A stretch of 64,000 bases of DNA from Paracentrotus lividus (taxonomy: Eukaryota > Echinodermata > Echinoidea > Camarodonta > Echinidae). Each line of letters opens with the position of its first letter. Within the stretch, counting starts at the first letter, position 1. A program made the position numbers and the translations under genes. Shown in pieces: positions 24,059 through 38,300 of this stretch. Under the pieces are notes generated by a model. The model was not told where the DNA came from. It made no database searches and worked only from the letters and a program-made list of their open reading frames with translations. The DNA lies in assembly GCA_940671915.1 (NCBI GenBank), contig CALNVZ010002974.1, forward strand, positions 16,975,540 to 17,039,539, read 5' to 3'.

Positions 24059-27000
24059 ACAATAATATCCATTCAGGCCTTATATGGGTACATTCCAACA
24101 TTAAAGTACAAAAAGGGCACAAAATCTATGAGGCCAATGAGAGGGGCATTGAGGGCAATAAAGAAGGGTATTCATAGCCTTTGGAATAAATTTTTGGATT
24201 CGCCACTGCACTGTAAAAGAAAGTTGACTTACCGCTGTCAGCAATTCGTGAAAAATTCATGCCGCGAAAAAGGCCGTCAGCTCGATTTTCACTAATGTTT
24301 CATGTCGCAAATGTTTCTTGATTTATAGTACCCTGTGCCAGATAGGTTTATCTTCCATACATGATCTCCAATGAAGTTTACTGTAAATATCTTGAGTGTG
24401 AAGGTTTGCTTTCTACACTCTCTTGACCAAACCTCGGGTGCAGTCGAATGACAAATCATAAATATAAGTAAAATTATAAATTACAATCAATCATCCTACA
24501 TTAAATATGATCCTCATTCTCTCTCTCTCTCTCTCTTACCTGAGCTTTCTTTTTCAGACTCCTCCTCTGAAGACTCATCTTCGTTCCCGCTATCGGTTGA
24601 AGTGTCCTTCCTCCTTCTCCGCCTCTTTTCTTTCTTCTTCTTCTTTTTACTTCTTCTCCTTCTGTCTTCCTCCTCACTGCTACTCTCATGTCTCTTCTTC
24701 TTTTTCTTCTTTCTTTTATCTTCCTCTTCACTGCTGCTCTCTTCTTCTTCTTCTTCTTCCTTGTCACTATCGCTATCTTCGCTATCGCTCTCCTCCAAGG
24801 GTTGTTGCTGTTGCATGATCTGACGCTGGAAGTTCTTAAGATGGTCACGCAGGTCATCCCTATAAAAAAATACTTATCTTTTAGTGGTATATCAAATCAA
24901 TAAGGTTAGTTTTTTAATCAAAAATTGTTGAAGTTCTATGTCTGTGGTGTATAATACATTTCATCAAGATAAATGAACTGAAATTTGAGGGTTTGCATAA
25001 TATTCTGGAATCTACCAACCCCTACATGTACCTCAGTAAGCTTTAGTTAACAATTCAGTTATGGTGGAGAAAGACTCTAGAATCTCTGGCAACATATATA
25101 TTCACTTCTTACCCACATTCACTTTGCAGCTTCTGAAATGCATTATACAGGGCTGAATTTTTTACACGATATTACATACACAGCTCAGATTTTTGTAAGC
25201 CTAGACAGAGATTTTAAATTCATTTAACTGCCTGCCCTTTCCCCACCCCTAACCCAAGTTTTACAATCTTCACCCCACCGGTTCAAGGACAACTACCCCT
25301 TAGACAATTACCCCCAGACAACTACTGCACCTAAATTCTACCACCTATCCCTACACTTAACCCTAACCCCATTTCTGGGGGTAATTGTCCAGGGGGTACA
25401 TGTAGTTGTCCTGATACAAACCCCACCTACTAATCCACGTCCCCCACCAACACAAGCACAGAGGCATGACATCTCCATAACCCAAGGTAAAGACAGAAGA
25501 CTTACGTGAGACCCCCAAGTCCAATGGTGGTAAAGAAATTGATTGCAAATCTTGTATGGGCAGGATTGTTGCGAGGCAGCATGCCTTCAAAGAATGGCAT
25601 CAGAGTTCTGCAAATAAGCAAACAACAATAAACATGTCTATTGTAGAGACTGATATTGAATTTAGTCAATAAAAGCATGTAAATGACAAGTGCGTATTAA
25701 ATCCTTGGGAAATATTACCCATGATGCAATGCAATTATACATAAGGAATACAAGACACAATAAAAAAAAAAAAACTACAGACTTCCAAATAAGATTGACT
25801 AAGAAACATAAGTACCCTTATTATTCAGATATATCCCTCCTCAAGCCATTCAATATCATATAATGGGGAAAAATTTATGGAGTAAAACTAGATGAATCTT
25901 CGACCGCGCACGGTCGGAAGGCATGCCTCCGTATTGCCACATCGGAAAAAAAAGGCATGCGCATGTTGAGTATTTTACATCCATTTATACCATGACAACT
26001 TTGAAATATTGACCCCAAATCTATTAAAGTTGTATCATCAGAATTATTTCCAACTCAGGAAGGATGGCTACTGATGTAATAAAAAGGATAAACATGTTTA
26101 AGTTGATCCGTCAAAGGTCCTTCAGAAATTGCACAAACGAGTCATTTACATAAATAACCAGTGACCTTTGATGTCCTGACCTCAAAAATCTAATCAGTTC
26201 ATCTTTCCTCCCACATGACCCAAGTTTGAAGTAGATCCATAAAACGGTTCAGAAGTTTAAGAACGTGCCATTTTCATGTATACAATGACGTCTGTGACCC
26301 TTGACCTTTGACTTTATGACCTCAAAATATAATAAATTCATTGTCCCTAACATATGCACCACATGACCCAAGTTTGATGTTCATCCATCAAACTGTTCTT
26401 AAGTTATCGCAAGAACAACCATTTTCACGTACACAATGTCCTCTGTGCCTTTGAACTTTGACCTCATGACTCTAAATTCTAATCAGTTTTATTGTCCGTC
26501 CCATATGCACATATGACCAAGTTTGAAATTGATCCGTCAAACGGTTTTTAAGTTTATTGCGAGAAACAAGCCATTTTCATGTACACAATGACCTCTGTGA
26601 CTTTTGACCTCATGACCCCAAATACTGATAAGTTCATTGTCCTCCCATATGTAAATATGATCCAAGTTTGAAGTTGATCCCTCAAACGGTTCTTAAGTTA
26701 TACCGCAAGAACGAGACCATTTTCAGGTACACAATGACCTGTGACCTTTGACCTGCACCTCATGACCCCAAATCTAATAAGTTTATTGACCTCAATATGC
26801 ACATATGACCAAGTTTCAAGTTTATCCCTCAAATGGTTCTTAAGTTATCACGAGAACAAACTATTTTTATGTATAAAATGACCTCTGTGACCTTTGACCC
26901 ACAAATCTAATCAGTTCATTGCCCCTCCCATATGCACACATTACTCAAGTTTGAAGTTGACCCGTCACACAGTTCTTAAGTTATTGGGAGAACGAACCAT

Positions 27001-29904
27001 TTTCATGTATACAAGGACATCTGTGACCTTTGACCTTTGACCTCATGACCCTAAAATCTAATCAGTTCATTGCCCCTCCTATAGGCACACATTACCCAAG
27101 TTTGAAGTTGACCCGTCAAACGGTTTTTAAGTTATGGCGAGAACGAGCCATTTTCATGCATACAATGACCTCTGTGACCTTTGACCTTGACCTCATGACC
27201 CTAAAATCTAATCAGATCATTGTCCCTACCATATGCATACATGATCCAAGTTTGAAAGTGATCCGTCAAACGGTTCTTAAGTTATCGCGAGAACGAAAAA
27301 CGGGACGGACGTACGGACGGACGGACAACCCGAAAACATAATGCCTCCGGCACCACCTTCGGTGGCGGAGGCATAAAAAAATTAAATCAGCGTTTATCCA
27401 ATATGATTGATCTAAGTTGATTATGCATCCTTCTAATTCCATTATTGTGACATTCCCCTCATGGCTATTGAGCAACACAGTAAGTATTTCAATAGAGAGC
27501 AAACCAGAATCTATACTGGAGTTGTCCAGATATCATTGAGGAAGTTACTCACGCATCCTTCAGTCTGTCGTTGAGTTTTGGTAGTCCCATGTATTCTGAT
27601 AACTCTTGGAAGAGAATCTTGATGAAGATACGACTGGATGAGGTGGTTTCATCTTCATTCAAATGGATGGCATCAATCACCTAATGATCAAAATCACAAT
27701 AAATCTGATTTTTAAACATTGTTATTTTTAATTGTAAATTTGAAAACGAATGTTCCAGCAGTATTAATGTATTAAAATATACCTTCTAAAACAACTATTA
27801 ATAATACAGTGAATGAATAAGCCTATAATTTCATTTATATAGGGAAGCTAACGTTTTTTTTGAGCCAAAAATTACTTGTTTAGCTACTTGGTGACATAAT
27901 TACTGTGGAATGAATGTACTGAATTGGTGTGTTTTCATTCAATTTCATATTATAAAACTACATTGCTCAGAATTTTGCATTACGGGTTACGAACCGAGCC
28001 ATATTCAAGTTGCTGAGGACTTGACGTGGTGCTGTACAAGGCAGCCAATTCATTTTCCCTTCAAGTGTGAATTCATAAATGACTACATACCGTCCATGAG
28101 ATGGCATCAGTATAGAGGAGATGGGAGAAGAACTTGGCAACGTTCCTTAGTTTATTTGTGTCTAGACGATGGCAGGTGTCATACTGCTCAGCAAATATGC
28201 CTTCATATTCTTGGACATATTCTCTCTTCAGCTGACAGAACCTCTGTAACATAAACAAAATATATGTTCCATTCACAATATGGCAAAAAGAGGTAGCCCT
28301 AAAATGAATTGCATTAAGGTATGATGTTGAGAGCATTTGATTGGGAAAATTTGACCAAATGAAATACATACCATTTTCAGAAAAAAAAGAAGAAAAAAGT
28401 AGAAGGTAGAGAATAGTGTTTAATGAGAATGAATTCAAATTCAAGACTATTCCTCAAAATATATTCAGCTCTATACATATGTTTGGTTTTTTTTTCGAGG
28501 AAGATGTAAATAATATCATTTATATTCATATTTATATCATTGTGTAAGTGGTTTTATTTCTTGACTGTAAAGAGTTGTTCCTTGTGAAAAATGTCCACTT
28601 AGATACATGGCTTATTTAGGGAAATTAAAAAAAGATTAAGAAGTCATGCTTTCATGGATTCCCCCACCTAGCCCCAAATTGCAAAATGAACTGTTTGCAA
28701 AAAAAAATTGGGCTATCACAATAACTATTTTTGTCATAAAAAAGTATTTTTTATTCTTTTTAAGTTATTGATTAATTAAAATGTGTGTCCATACCTGTCC
28801 TAATAATCCAAAGAACTTCTCATATGTCCTCTGCTGTGCACAACAATCCAGGATCATGAGACAGACTTCTTTCTGTAAAAGAGAAACGTAGTCAAGACAC
28901 AAATTCATTATTCAACAAATAAATAGATGTCTTTGAGTGACTTTACTTAGCAGAATGGAGTGGCAAAGGAGAAAAAAAATACAGGAACTTGCAGAGAGTC
29001 AAGTTTCATTGAAAGCCAGAACCTTCATTTGACTGGGATTCACACCTCGGTCTCATCTTTGTCAGTTTTTGGGCTGTACGTTACTGGTCAACCAACTCTT
29101 AATCATATTATTATTAATTAATCTTTTTGTAGGTAGTAGTGTTTAGACAGGATATTAAGCTAATAGTTTACATAATTCTTAAAATGACTCTAGGAAACTG
29201 TGTAGACAATGCCTACTGTATGTGTCGAAAAAAATGGTACGGTTGGGAAAAAAATTATTTCGGTATGAAATCTTCTCAAATGATGTTTGAATTTGGTACC
29301 AACTTAAAGCCAAAAGATTCTTCTCGCTGATGCACTTTGTTTTGTATAACTCGCTTTCGTAAAACAAAAGTTATGCTAAATTTTACTACTGTCTCGGTGC
29401 GCTGAATTCATGGCTATTATGTGCAAAACACATAGAGAAGCATGCGCAAAGTACATTTTTTCTTGATTATAGAAAACTGGTCATATCTCAAGATCTACAG
29501 CGCCAAATAAGAAGAAAAAACTTGCAGAAGAAGGCCCGATTTTCCTACTTTATGGAAATAGCAAACACTTTTAGAATGTGATTAATTTTCATAATTAAAA
29601 AAAATGCTTTCCAACTTTACCATTTTATTTGACACAGACTGTAGTATTTAGAGTATACAAATGGGTGAATATTGTGAGAATTAATCTCTTGGTAGAAGTG
29701 TCGAGACAGTAGATGTTGAATACAAAACATCCAATCTTACCTCTTGTCCTGGTTTTAACTCCATCTTGAGCATCTTATGTGCACACTCTTCAAAATCCAG
29801 ACTTGATTGGATGGTGAGATAAATGATGCGTCTCAGAGCTGTCAGGTTTGTCTCTGTGTTATCCTTTATCTCCATTTTCTCTTGTTCTATACACCATGGA
29901 ACAT

Positions 29905-29935
<31 letters not shown>

Positions 29936-32353
29936 TAGCAATAGAGAAAGAATTAAGAAAATATGATTTGCAAAAAGAAAATAAGGAGAAGAAAAAGAAG
30001 AAAGGAATAGGGAGAATAATTTCAGTGAGCTTCAGTCAAGCACGTGTGTCAAAACCACTTAAAGGGTAAACAGGATATGTGACCCGTGGGGACATGCCTC
30101 CCTGAATGACAGTTCATGGGCTACAATGAATTAGGTGTCCACTACATAATCAAACTTACAAGAGAAGAAAACCACTGGAACTGTTAAGAATGTAACTCAA
30201 TTCAACCTTATTTTTGAATGAACGATCCTTCGGAACAATGAGCAATACCCTAATAAAATGAAGTTTGTAAAATAGAAATATTACCTTGTTCTTCTTGGTC
30301 ATCAGAATCTTCTTCACTTGATCCACTCTCACTGCCAGATTCAGAATCATCACTACCCTCATCCAAGATCTCTTTACGTATCGCTTTGTATTTCTCTTCA
30401 TTCTCCGCAAACTCAGGATCGGCCTTGAAAACGTCTGAATGGGAAAACATTTAGAAAACATGAAGAGTGTTATAAATTATGATCAACTGAATGAATCCAA
30501 AATCTCTTTATGAAGGGCTTTGTATAGAATGAGCATTGATAATGTATGAATGGGTCAACAATAACAAAACATCTTAATTGCTAAAGATTATGATAAATTA
30601 TGAACAATTTGGCATTTCCCTTTATTTACAGAGGATTCTCGTCCCGAGTGGAAAAAAAGGTGTCGTAGTCGTATGGTCTTATCAATAAACTTGGGATGCA
30701 AACATCATGGGTTCGGACCATGATAAGTAACTTACAATGTGTCAATCTTGTAAAGGGCAATGGACAGTAAGATAACTGTACAACAAATACCCTTTTAAAC
30801 TGAACACATACACATAGGTTTGTACAGGTTCGAAATTGTGACTGGGAGATCTGCCACACTACAACAAAATCTCAATGCTTCCATGTTTGTTACAACAGGA
30901 GTAGACTGAACTTACTGAGTATATCTTCTGTATTGTAATCGTCTTCTAGGGTGAGTAGATGAGTGTACTGGTCATCTTCCTCTACCAAGTCCAGTTCTTC
31001 AATGACCGCAGGGAATTCCTTGAAGCCATCCTTCCGATTAGCAAAGATGACTTCCACCATGTACTGTACCCTCTTCTCGATCTGGGCTTCATGGAGGATG
31101 CTACGTAGTCGCTCAAAGATAGCTGAAACATAAACAAGAATTGTGGTCATCTAGTTATTTATTGCCAAGAAATTCATTGCCAATCAGGGGACAAAATTTG
31201 TGGAGCCCCCTTCCCCCACAATAAACATTACTATGTTATTATTTTGATGTGACAACGACATATACAATTACAGCTCTTTTATCACAAGGCATGATAGAAT
31301 GGAATTATAGTATATTCCGAGATTGCGAAGCTATGAGTATTATATGGGCTGGATGCTGCATCAACTCATCACATATATCTGTATTCAAATTAAGTCCTAC
31401 CTTGTGATTAAAGTACCATAAAGGTAGGTATCAACCCTGATTTTAAAGGAGTTTCTGTCAAAAAATGTCTCTCTACACGTACTCAAAGTGAGCTCTAAAG
31501 ATTCCATGGCATTTTCTCAGGCGACAATTGCTCCGGTATAAATTTCATACACTGATTGAATGACTTACTTCAATCCTGGACTAAACACTTTACCCTAACC
31601 CAACAGAAAACCCTATTGCAACCCAAACCGTATATCTTCGACAAAATAAAGCTTGGAGCAATTGTCTCAGGAGCAAATGTTGAGTCGCTGCTCTAACAGA
31701 ACATTTTAAAGATATTGTGAAGCTTTTTTTTTTTTTAATTCTTACCCATAATGCCCCTTGGTGAGAGTTCAGTGAGCTTCTGTCCGACCTCTTTGAGGAA
31801 CCCTACAGCAACCTCCACGCTGTCATCGGTAGCTTGTTCTAACAACAGAGTTAAGATCTCAAGGGACACAACCTCATGAGCCTACGTAGAATATCAGATG
31901 AAAAATAAACACAACTTAAATAATAATCTCGGGTTTGAATTAAAAAAAAATATATTTATGTATTTATTATATAATCAAAAACAAATTACAATTTTTACAA
32001 ATCATTAGAAAGATTGAAAAACAACCACAATAAAAATATAAAAATTAAATTAAATAAAAATTTAACTTGCTGGAATTCCATTTCCTTTGCTTATTTTCAT
32101 ATAAATACAAGTATTTCTGGTAGGTTTGCATATTTGGTCAAAATTCTATAAAGCTGTATCGCTTTGCTGTGATCCCACCACTACCATCATCATCATCATG
32201 GCCATCATCAAAATCATCACCATCATCATCCTCATCATCATCAACATTATCACCACAAACATCATCATCAACAAAATCATCACCATCATTATCAGCATCA
32301 CCAAAATCATCATCATCATCATCACTACCACCACAATCACCTCTATCACCACA

Positions 32354-32384
<31 letters not shown>

Positions 32385-35300
32385 TCATACACATCATCAT
32401 CAACATTGTCACGACCATCATCATCACCATCATCATCATCCTCAACATCATCATCGTCGATTCCTATATCTTACCACTTGCTGGTTAACCAAATGAGCAA
32501 TGAACCTGGTGGAAGAGAGACAAAGCTTCTTGTCGTTACGACGATACCCTTTCTTGAAGTTGGTGATGAGACGTCGCAGGATCAGTTCTCCATTTTGGGG
32601 AAACTAAGAAGAGATCAATTTGGTATTTGGAATTACAAGTACTACCATGGCAGAAAAGGCAAAACAAAATCTACAATTTTTAAAAGGATTCTCTATCTTC
32701 AGTTTGGATATATAAAATTTAAAAAAAATCTTTTTCCAGCTAATGTTGTAATCATTATTGTAAACCTTTAGGTCAGACAGGAATGGCCTAAGATATTGAA
32801 GCTCATTGGTTGCTTTATTGCTGAGATACTAGTATTAATGACTGGATAGCACAATAGTCATAAGCATCCCTAGGTATGCCAATGTCAACACTGCAGTCTT
32901 CAGAGGGATAATAATCAGCTTTTCCTTACTTATTGTGAACCATGTTCAGATGCTTATGAAATAAAAATTTTAGGGATTCCTCTTGAAACATCATTACATG
33001 AACTGACTGAATGTAGGGCTCCACAGCTCAGATTTTTGCAAACCTCTACAAAGTTTCTCAATCCCTTTAAAGTTAGTGTCATTCTTTTGCAGGCAAAAAT
33101 ATTACATTTCTAGTTTTTGAGAGGATATAGTAGTATATCAATGACTATATCTTCCTACAACATGATTAAGCTCAAATGTGTATGTTTGTCATTATATTGC
33201 GATTATCAAAATTCATTCCTATTTTTTTTTAACCTCGAAAAATATACTTTACGGTGTGAACCTGTGACCGTTAGCACAGAGAATAATGCACGCTGATGCG
33301 CCGTGTGTATATTCCTGTGTGTGGTTCGTGCTGCCCGCGCTATAATATCAACGATGTTGATTGAGAGCTGGTCTAGATTGGTAGTCAGATTTTCATTTCA
33401 TATTACTGTTCTAGGCAACCTATGACAGTAAGTTTGAATAGACAGTATAGATTGATCATATTTTAAAGTTATGCCAAGTTGCATTAGTTTTCGCAATTGG
33501 TGAAAGGGATGACACTACCTTTAAGAAACATCTATTACTGTATTCGCTGTTATTTTCGTGGGATTAATTGTTCGCGCTGAGCTGCCTCAAAGCATGTTCA
33601 CTGGTTCTTAAATTCACGCTGCATGTTCGTAAGCTCGCAATGGAACCCATTCAATACACACATTTTAAATCATGTCTATATTTTCGTGGGTCTTTTAATT
33701 CGCGCTTGCTGCTACTTGCGCGAAATCCATGAAAAATAAATGTACCGCGAAATTCCCACGAATACAGCATCGGTGAGAAGCTTACCTTTGTGTTGATGAT
33801 GGCTATAAAGGCTGCGTACACATGAGTGAAGGTTGGCGAGGCTGCCTGTGCATCAATTACTGCTTTAGCTAACCAACCACTATAGGAAAAACAAAATCCA
33901 TTATGCAAGGTTCTTATTAAAGGCATTACACAATACAATAATAACGTGATACTGCAGAGTACAAATTGAAAAAAAAAAAAATACAATAAAATTTAAACAC
34001 AATTCAGATGTTCACATCAAAGACAATACATGTGTTTATCTATATATATACTTGCACTGTATAATATTTCAATTTATGTGAAAGCAGCTCTTAATAAGTG
34101 ATATTTTCATGGATAATATACAACAACCATTGGTTGCAGAGAATAGCATATGTCATCAAACTTTAATACATGTAGTACAGTATGAGAGAGTTATTTGTGG
34201 TACCTCTTGCAGGTCTAAAAGTCTAATTAATATCTTACTCTTATGTCAAAATATGACAGAGAACTTCAATCAGAATAAGAATTTTTGTGGAATTAATCTT
34301 TATATTCAGCCTTTAAAAAAGTAGCATATTGGCATAGAGGGGATTGTAAATGCAATTTAGCTGTCTCACATTGTACCTCATATATATCTATTGTTATATG
34401 AAGCCATACAAGTCTAACAATGGCTGCATTCTACAAGGTTGTTTCTATCTTCTTATAAGATTTTAATCTACATCATTTCCATAGCCGATACATGCAAAAT
34501 CATGTCTACATTTCAAAATGTAAATAGAACATTAAAAGAATTATGAATGCATGGTCAGAAGGCCTGATAGGTCATTTGTTCCTTTTTTACATACGATCCC
34601 CTAACAATGTTTAGCTGTAACATCTCATGTACGATCAAGCCTAGATTGAAGATATTAACCTTGTTTCCCAGACCATTAACAATAAAATGATTTAACATAC
34701 CCGTCCCCGGACTACGTTGAGCTGCAACATCTCCTGTACGATCAAGCCTAAATTGGAGATATTAGCCTTGTTCACTAGACCATTGATGCTCTTCTTCAAT
34801 GCTTCCCATGAAATCCTCTGATACGCCACACTGCAAAAAAAAAAAATAAATAAATAAAAATAAGAAAATAAAAAAAAAAAAAAAAAATAAAAATAAATAA
34901 AATAAAATAAAATTACCAGGCCTGGGGTTTAAGTACCGCACTATCACACATAAAATCATTAAATGCCTTAAAATCCAAGATTTGAAAGTTAGTGATATCC
35001 ATTTTACAGTACTAAGGCTTGAAACATTTCTCTATTATAAATTTTAAAATGGTGGCTTCTTTCAAAACACTACAAAGTCAGCAATCCATGATGCTAATGA
35101 TGAACACATAATATACACTTGCAATATCAATACAATGAATTCAATTTGGACATCACTTTGATCAAATGAATAGAAAATTACAAAAGAAACTAATACAAAT
35201 GAAAGAATTACATGTAAAATGTAAACAATAGCAGAGGGAGCTTGATCATTTAAAATTGCAAAAATTCAAAATTCTGCAGTCCAATCACAGAAGAAACCCA

Positions 35301-38300
35301 TTCATGATTATTTACAAGAAACCTGTTTATGATTTTATTGCCTTACCTTGTTTTATCGGTGATCTGTGCTTGCATCAATTTAAGTTTACCTGGAGGTATA
35401 TAAGCCCCACCGGTGCGTGTGAGAATAGGATCTATCTCTGGTTTCTTCTTTTTGGGAGGAGGGGCATTATTCTCCTTGTTCTCCTCCTCATCACCATCTC
35501 GTCTCCTCCTAGATGGACAGAGAAACACATTCAATGGAAACATAGTCACTTGGATAAAAGATATCAAACTATTATTTGGATGAAGGGTGATAAACTGGCC
35601 AGGAAAAAAGGCCGATTCAATGATATAAGAGTTATCTTATTTACCCAGAGTAGCCAATTTCAGTTGTTAAGTACTGTTATTTAGTGGGTTTGCATACCAT
35701 AATGAAATTAATGCTACTTCAAGTGCCTAGAAGCACACGTACACCACTATTTTTAAAGCCTTTGGCATGACTTGGCATGGATTCGATCCCATGCCCTCCG
35801 GTTCATGCTGCAAGGTATGTTACTAATTGAGCCAACAAGGCTGGTTATCTCATTCTTTATGAAAAAGTAACAAAATTTACCAAATTGCTCCGCCTTCGGC
35901 AGTCAATACTTCAGTAGTCATAGAAAAAGGAAAACAGTTATCACAACATGGTATTTACTTTCCCGATTAAAAAGCGACTTCGTTCCCAAGAAACAAATTG
36001 TACTGTTGTTACCTTTTGCTCATATCTTGATCTCTTGCTTCGTTCTCCCTTCTTCTCTCTTCCTCCTCGTCTTTGAATCTTCTATTCCTGAATCTCCTCC
36101 TAGCATCTTCATACCCTCCAGTCTCATCTACCTCTCCCTCCTCCAGCCTGTCTCTCCTGGACCCTCGGAAGCGATCCTCGTACTTGTCCTTCATCTTGTC
36201 GTAGTGACCAGGGGAACGAGACCGATCTCGGTGGTCACGATCATCTCTCCTGAGAATAGACACGTGTGCACATTAATGTCTCATTGAAGTTTTGATAAGT
36301 TTTTTTTTTTCACATATTGCTTGCTGAAACAACCAACAATTTCACAACAACAATCTTAATGATGGTTTGAGATCCTGAAGAAGTCCATGAAAATGATTTT
36401 TTTTTTAACTGAATTTGAAAGACCTTTTTGAAAGACATTTGTGAACATCATTAGATTGGGGATAAATCAGATAATAAAGTTAGAAACAGATTTCTTTTTT
36501 TGAAAAATGTCTGATAATTCATGGAATTGCCCATATGAGGAAATACCGATTCATTTTATTTACTTTGGTTATAAACAATAAAAGTTAATACAAACCTGGG
36601 TCTGGATCTATCACTGTCTCTTCCTCTTCTATCTCTCTCCTCTCTGTCTCTTCCTTCTCTTCTTCTATCCCGATCTCTATCATCTTCCCTCTCTCTATCT
36701 CTCCTTCTTTCCCTATCTCTGCTATCCTGCTGCTTTTCATCCTTTCTCCTCTTCTTTCCTTCCCTATCAATATCCCGGTCTGAATGTGTGTCCACCTCCC
36801 CATCTTCTTCTCCCTGTCCTTCTGTCTCTCTCACGTTGCCATGGATGATGTTGCTACCGACTGTGCTCTGCATCTTCTTCCCTCTTCCATCTTCATCATC
36901 AGAGGCATAGTCCCTGGAATATTATAATCAATATCGTTATTATTCAAAATGGAAAAATTCTTAGGAAATCAAAAGTAGAATAATGTCTACAAGAATATAC
37001 AAGTTGTCTGCTTTATACTAAGTTACATGTTAATTAACTTTGAGAGCTTATGAAGAACATATTACATCTATAATAGCCTTCATATGTCGTTGTCAGCTTA
37101 ATTGTCATAATCTTCTTCCTAATTTTAATCATATCCCAATCCTAACCCCTATTAATCCTAATCTATGACTGTGCCAGCACTCCAAATGAGGTGATGTAAC
37201 TCTTTACGCTACAGGGCATAAAACTCTCGTACTTATATTTAAATTTTTTATTTCCAACAATATGCAATCGGGATGCAGGGGTGTGATGAGTAACCACAAA
37301 TAAAAAGAGCTGAAATAAGCTGAAAAGAGCTGAAAAAGCTAAAACTGCAAGAGTTTCAATTACTTTTATACAGAGAAACAGCCCCCCCCCCCAAAAAAAA
37401 AAAAGCTGAAAAAAAAACATTAAAAATCTACCCCCCCCCTCAAAAGCTGAAATCAGCTAAAAAGCTTAACTCTTACATCCCTGCAGATGAGATGTTGTCT
37501 TACCAGTCCTTGTTCTCTCCTTGTACGTGTTGCACATGGCTTTGAAGGACACTCTTGACCCTCCGTTCTCTCCAGTCATCACTATTCTCACTGTCATTAT
37601 CACTGTCAAACCTGATGGGTTTCCTTCTCTGCTTCTGCTGCTGGAAGGCTGACTCAGTGATACTGTGGCATTAATTTGGACAAGATTCACAGATTCATAT
37701 TCAATCAAATGACTACAGTTAATAATACATGTACATGCATGTACAGAGCAATGATTTATCGAAAAAAATTGAACTTCATGTACCGTATTTGCCAGCGTAA
37801 AGGCTGCAAGATTTGTTTATAAAATGATGTAGTAAAGTTGGGGTTCAACCTATACACAACAACCAAATTGGATATTTTCAACCCCTTGAAAAAACATGTT
37901 TTTGCACATATATGGCAATACATTGCAAAAGGAACCAGAGCAATTTAGAAGATCTTACCAACAAGTTTGAGCTACATTGTGGACATGAAAAATTGTTTTT
38001 TTTTCATGAATAAACCTCAGCACTCTGCTTTCTTTTTAACCCTTTAGCACCTAGAGACTGCATGAAAAGTGTCAGTTTACTCACTAGCGGAAAGTGTTAT
38101 ACTGTGTTTCAATCACGTTTTTTCAATAAGAGTTGCTTTTAAAACATACTTTTTTGTGCGGAATCGGACAGCACATACCCAGTGGATAATCCACAAGTAT
38201 GGGCATGTTTCATGACATATTCTTGATACTATCTTGACTACAGCGTGCTTAAGGCAGGGGCGGTTTGGGGCGGTTTAGTAATCTGAGGGGCGGTCTCGGG

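Noticed and set aside
24055..24122. Upstream extension of the last CWC22 exon through a poly-Phe stretch
   Set aside because: The poly-Phe run is the poly-T tract of the intron; the acceptor GGCCATACAG at 23,984 restores the correct phase from exon 18.
32126..32771. Asp-rich, Ile/Thr-rich and Pro/Ser-rich open frames
   Set aside because: They translate the CAT microsatellite and the antisense of CWC22 exon 9.
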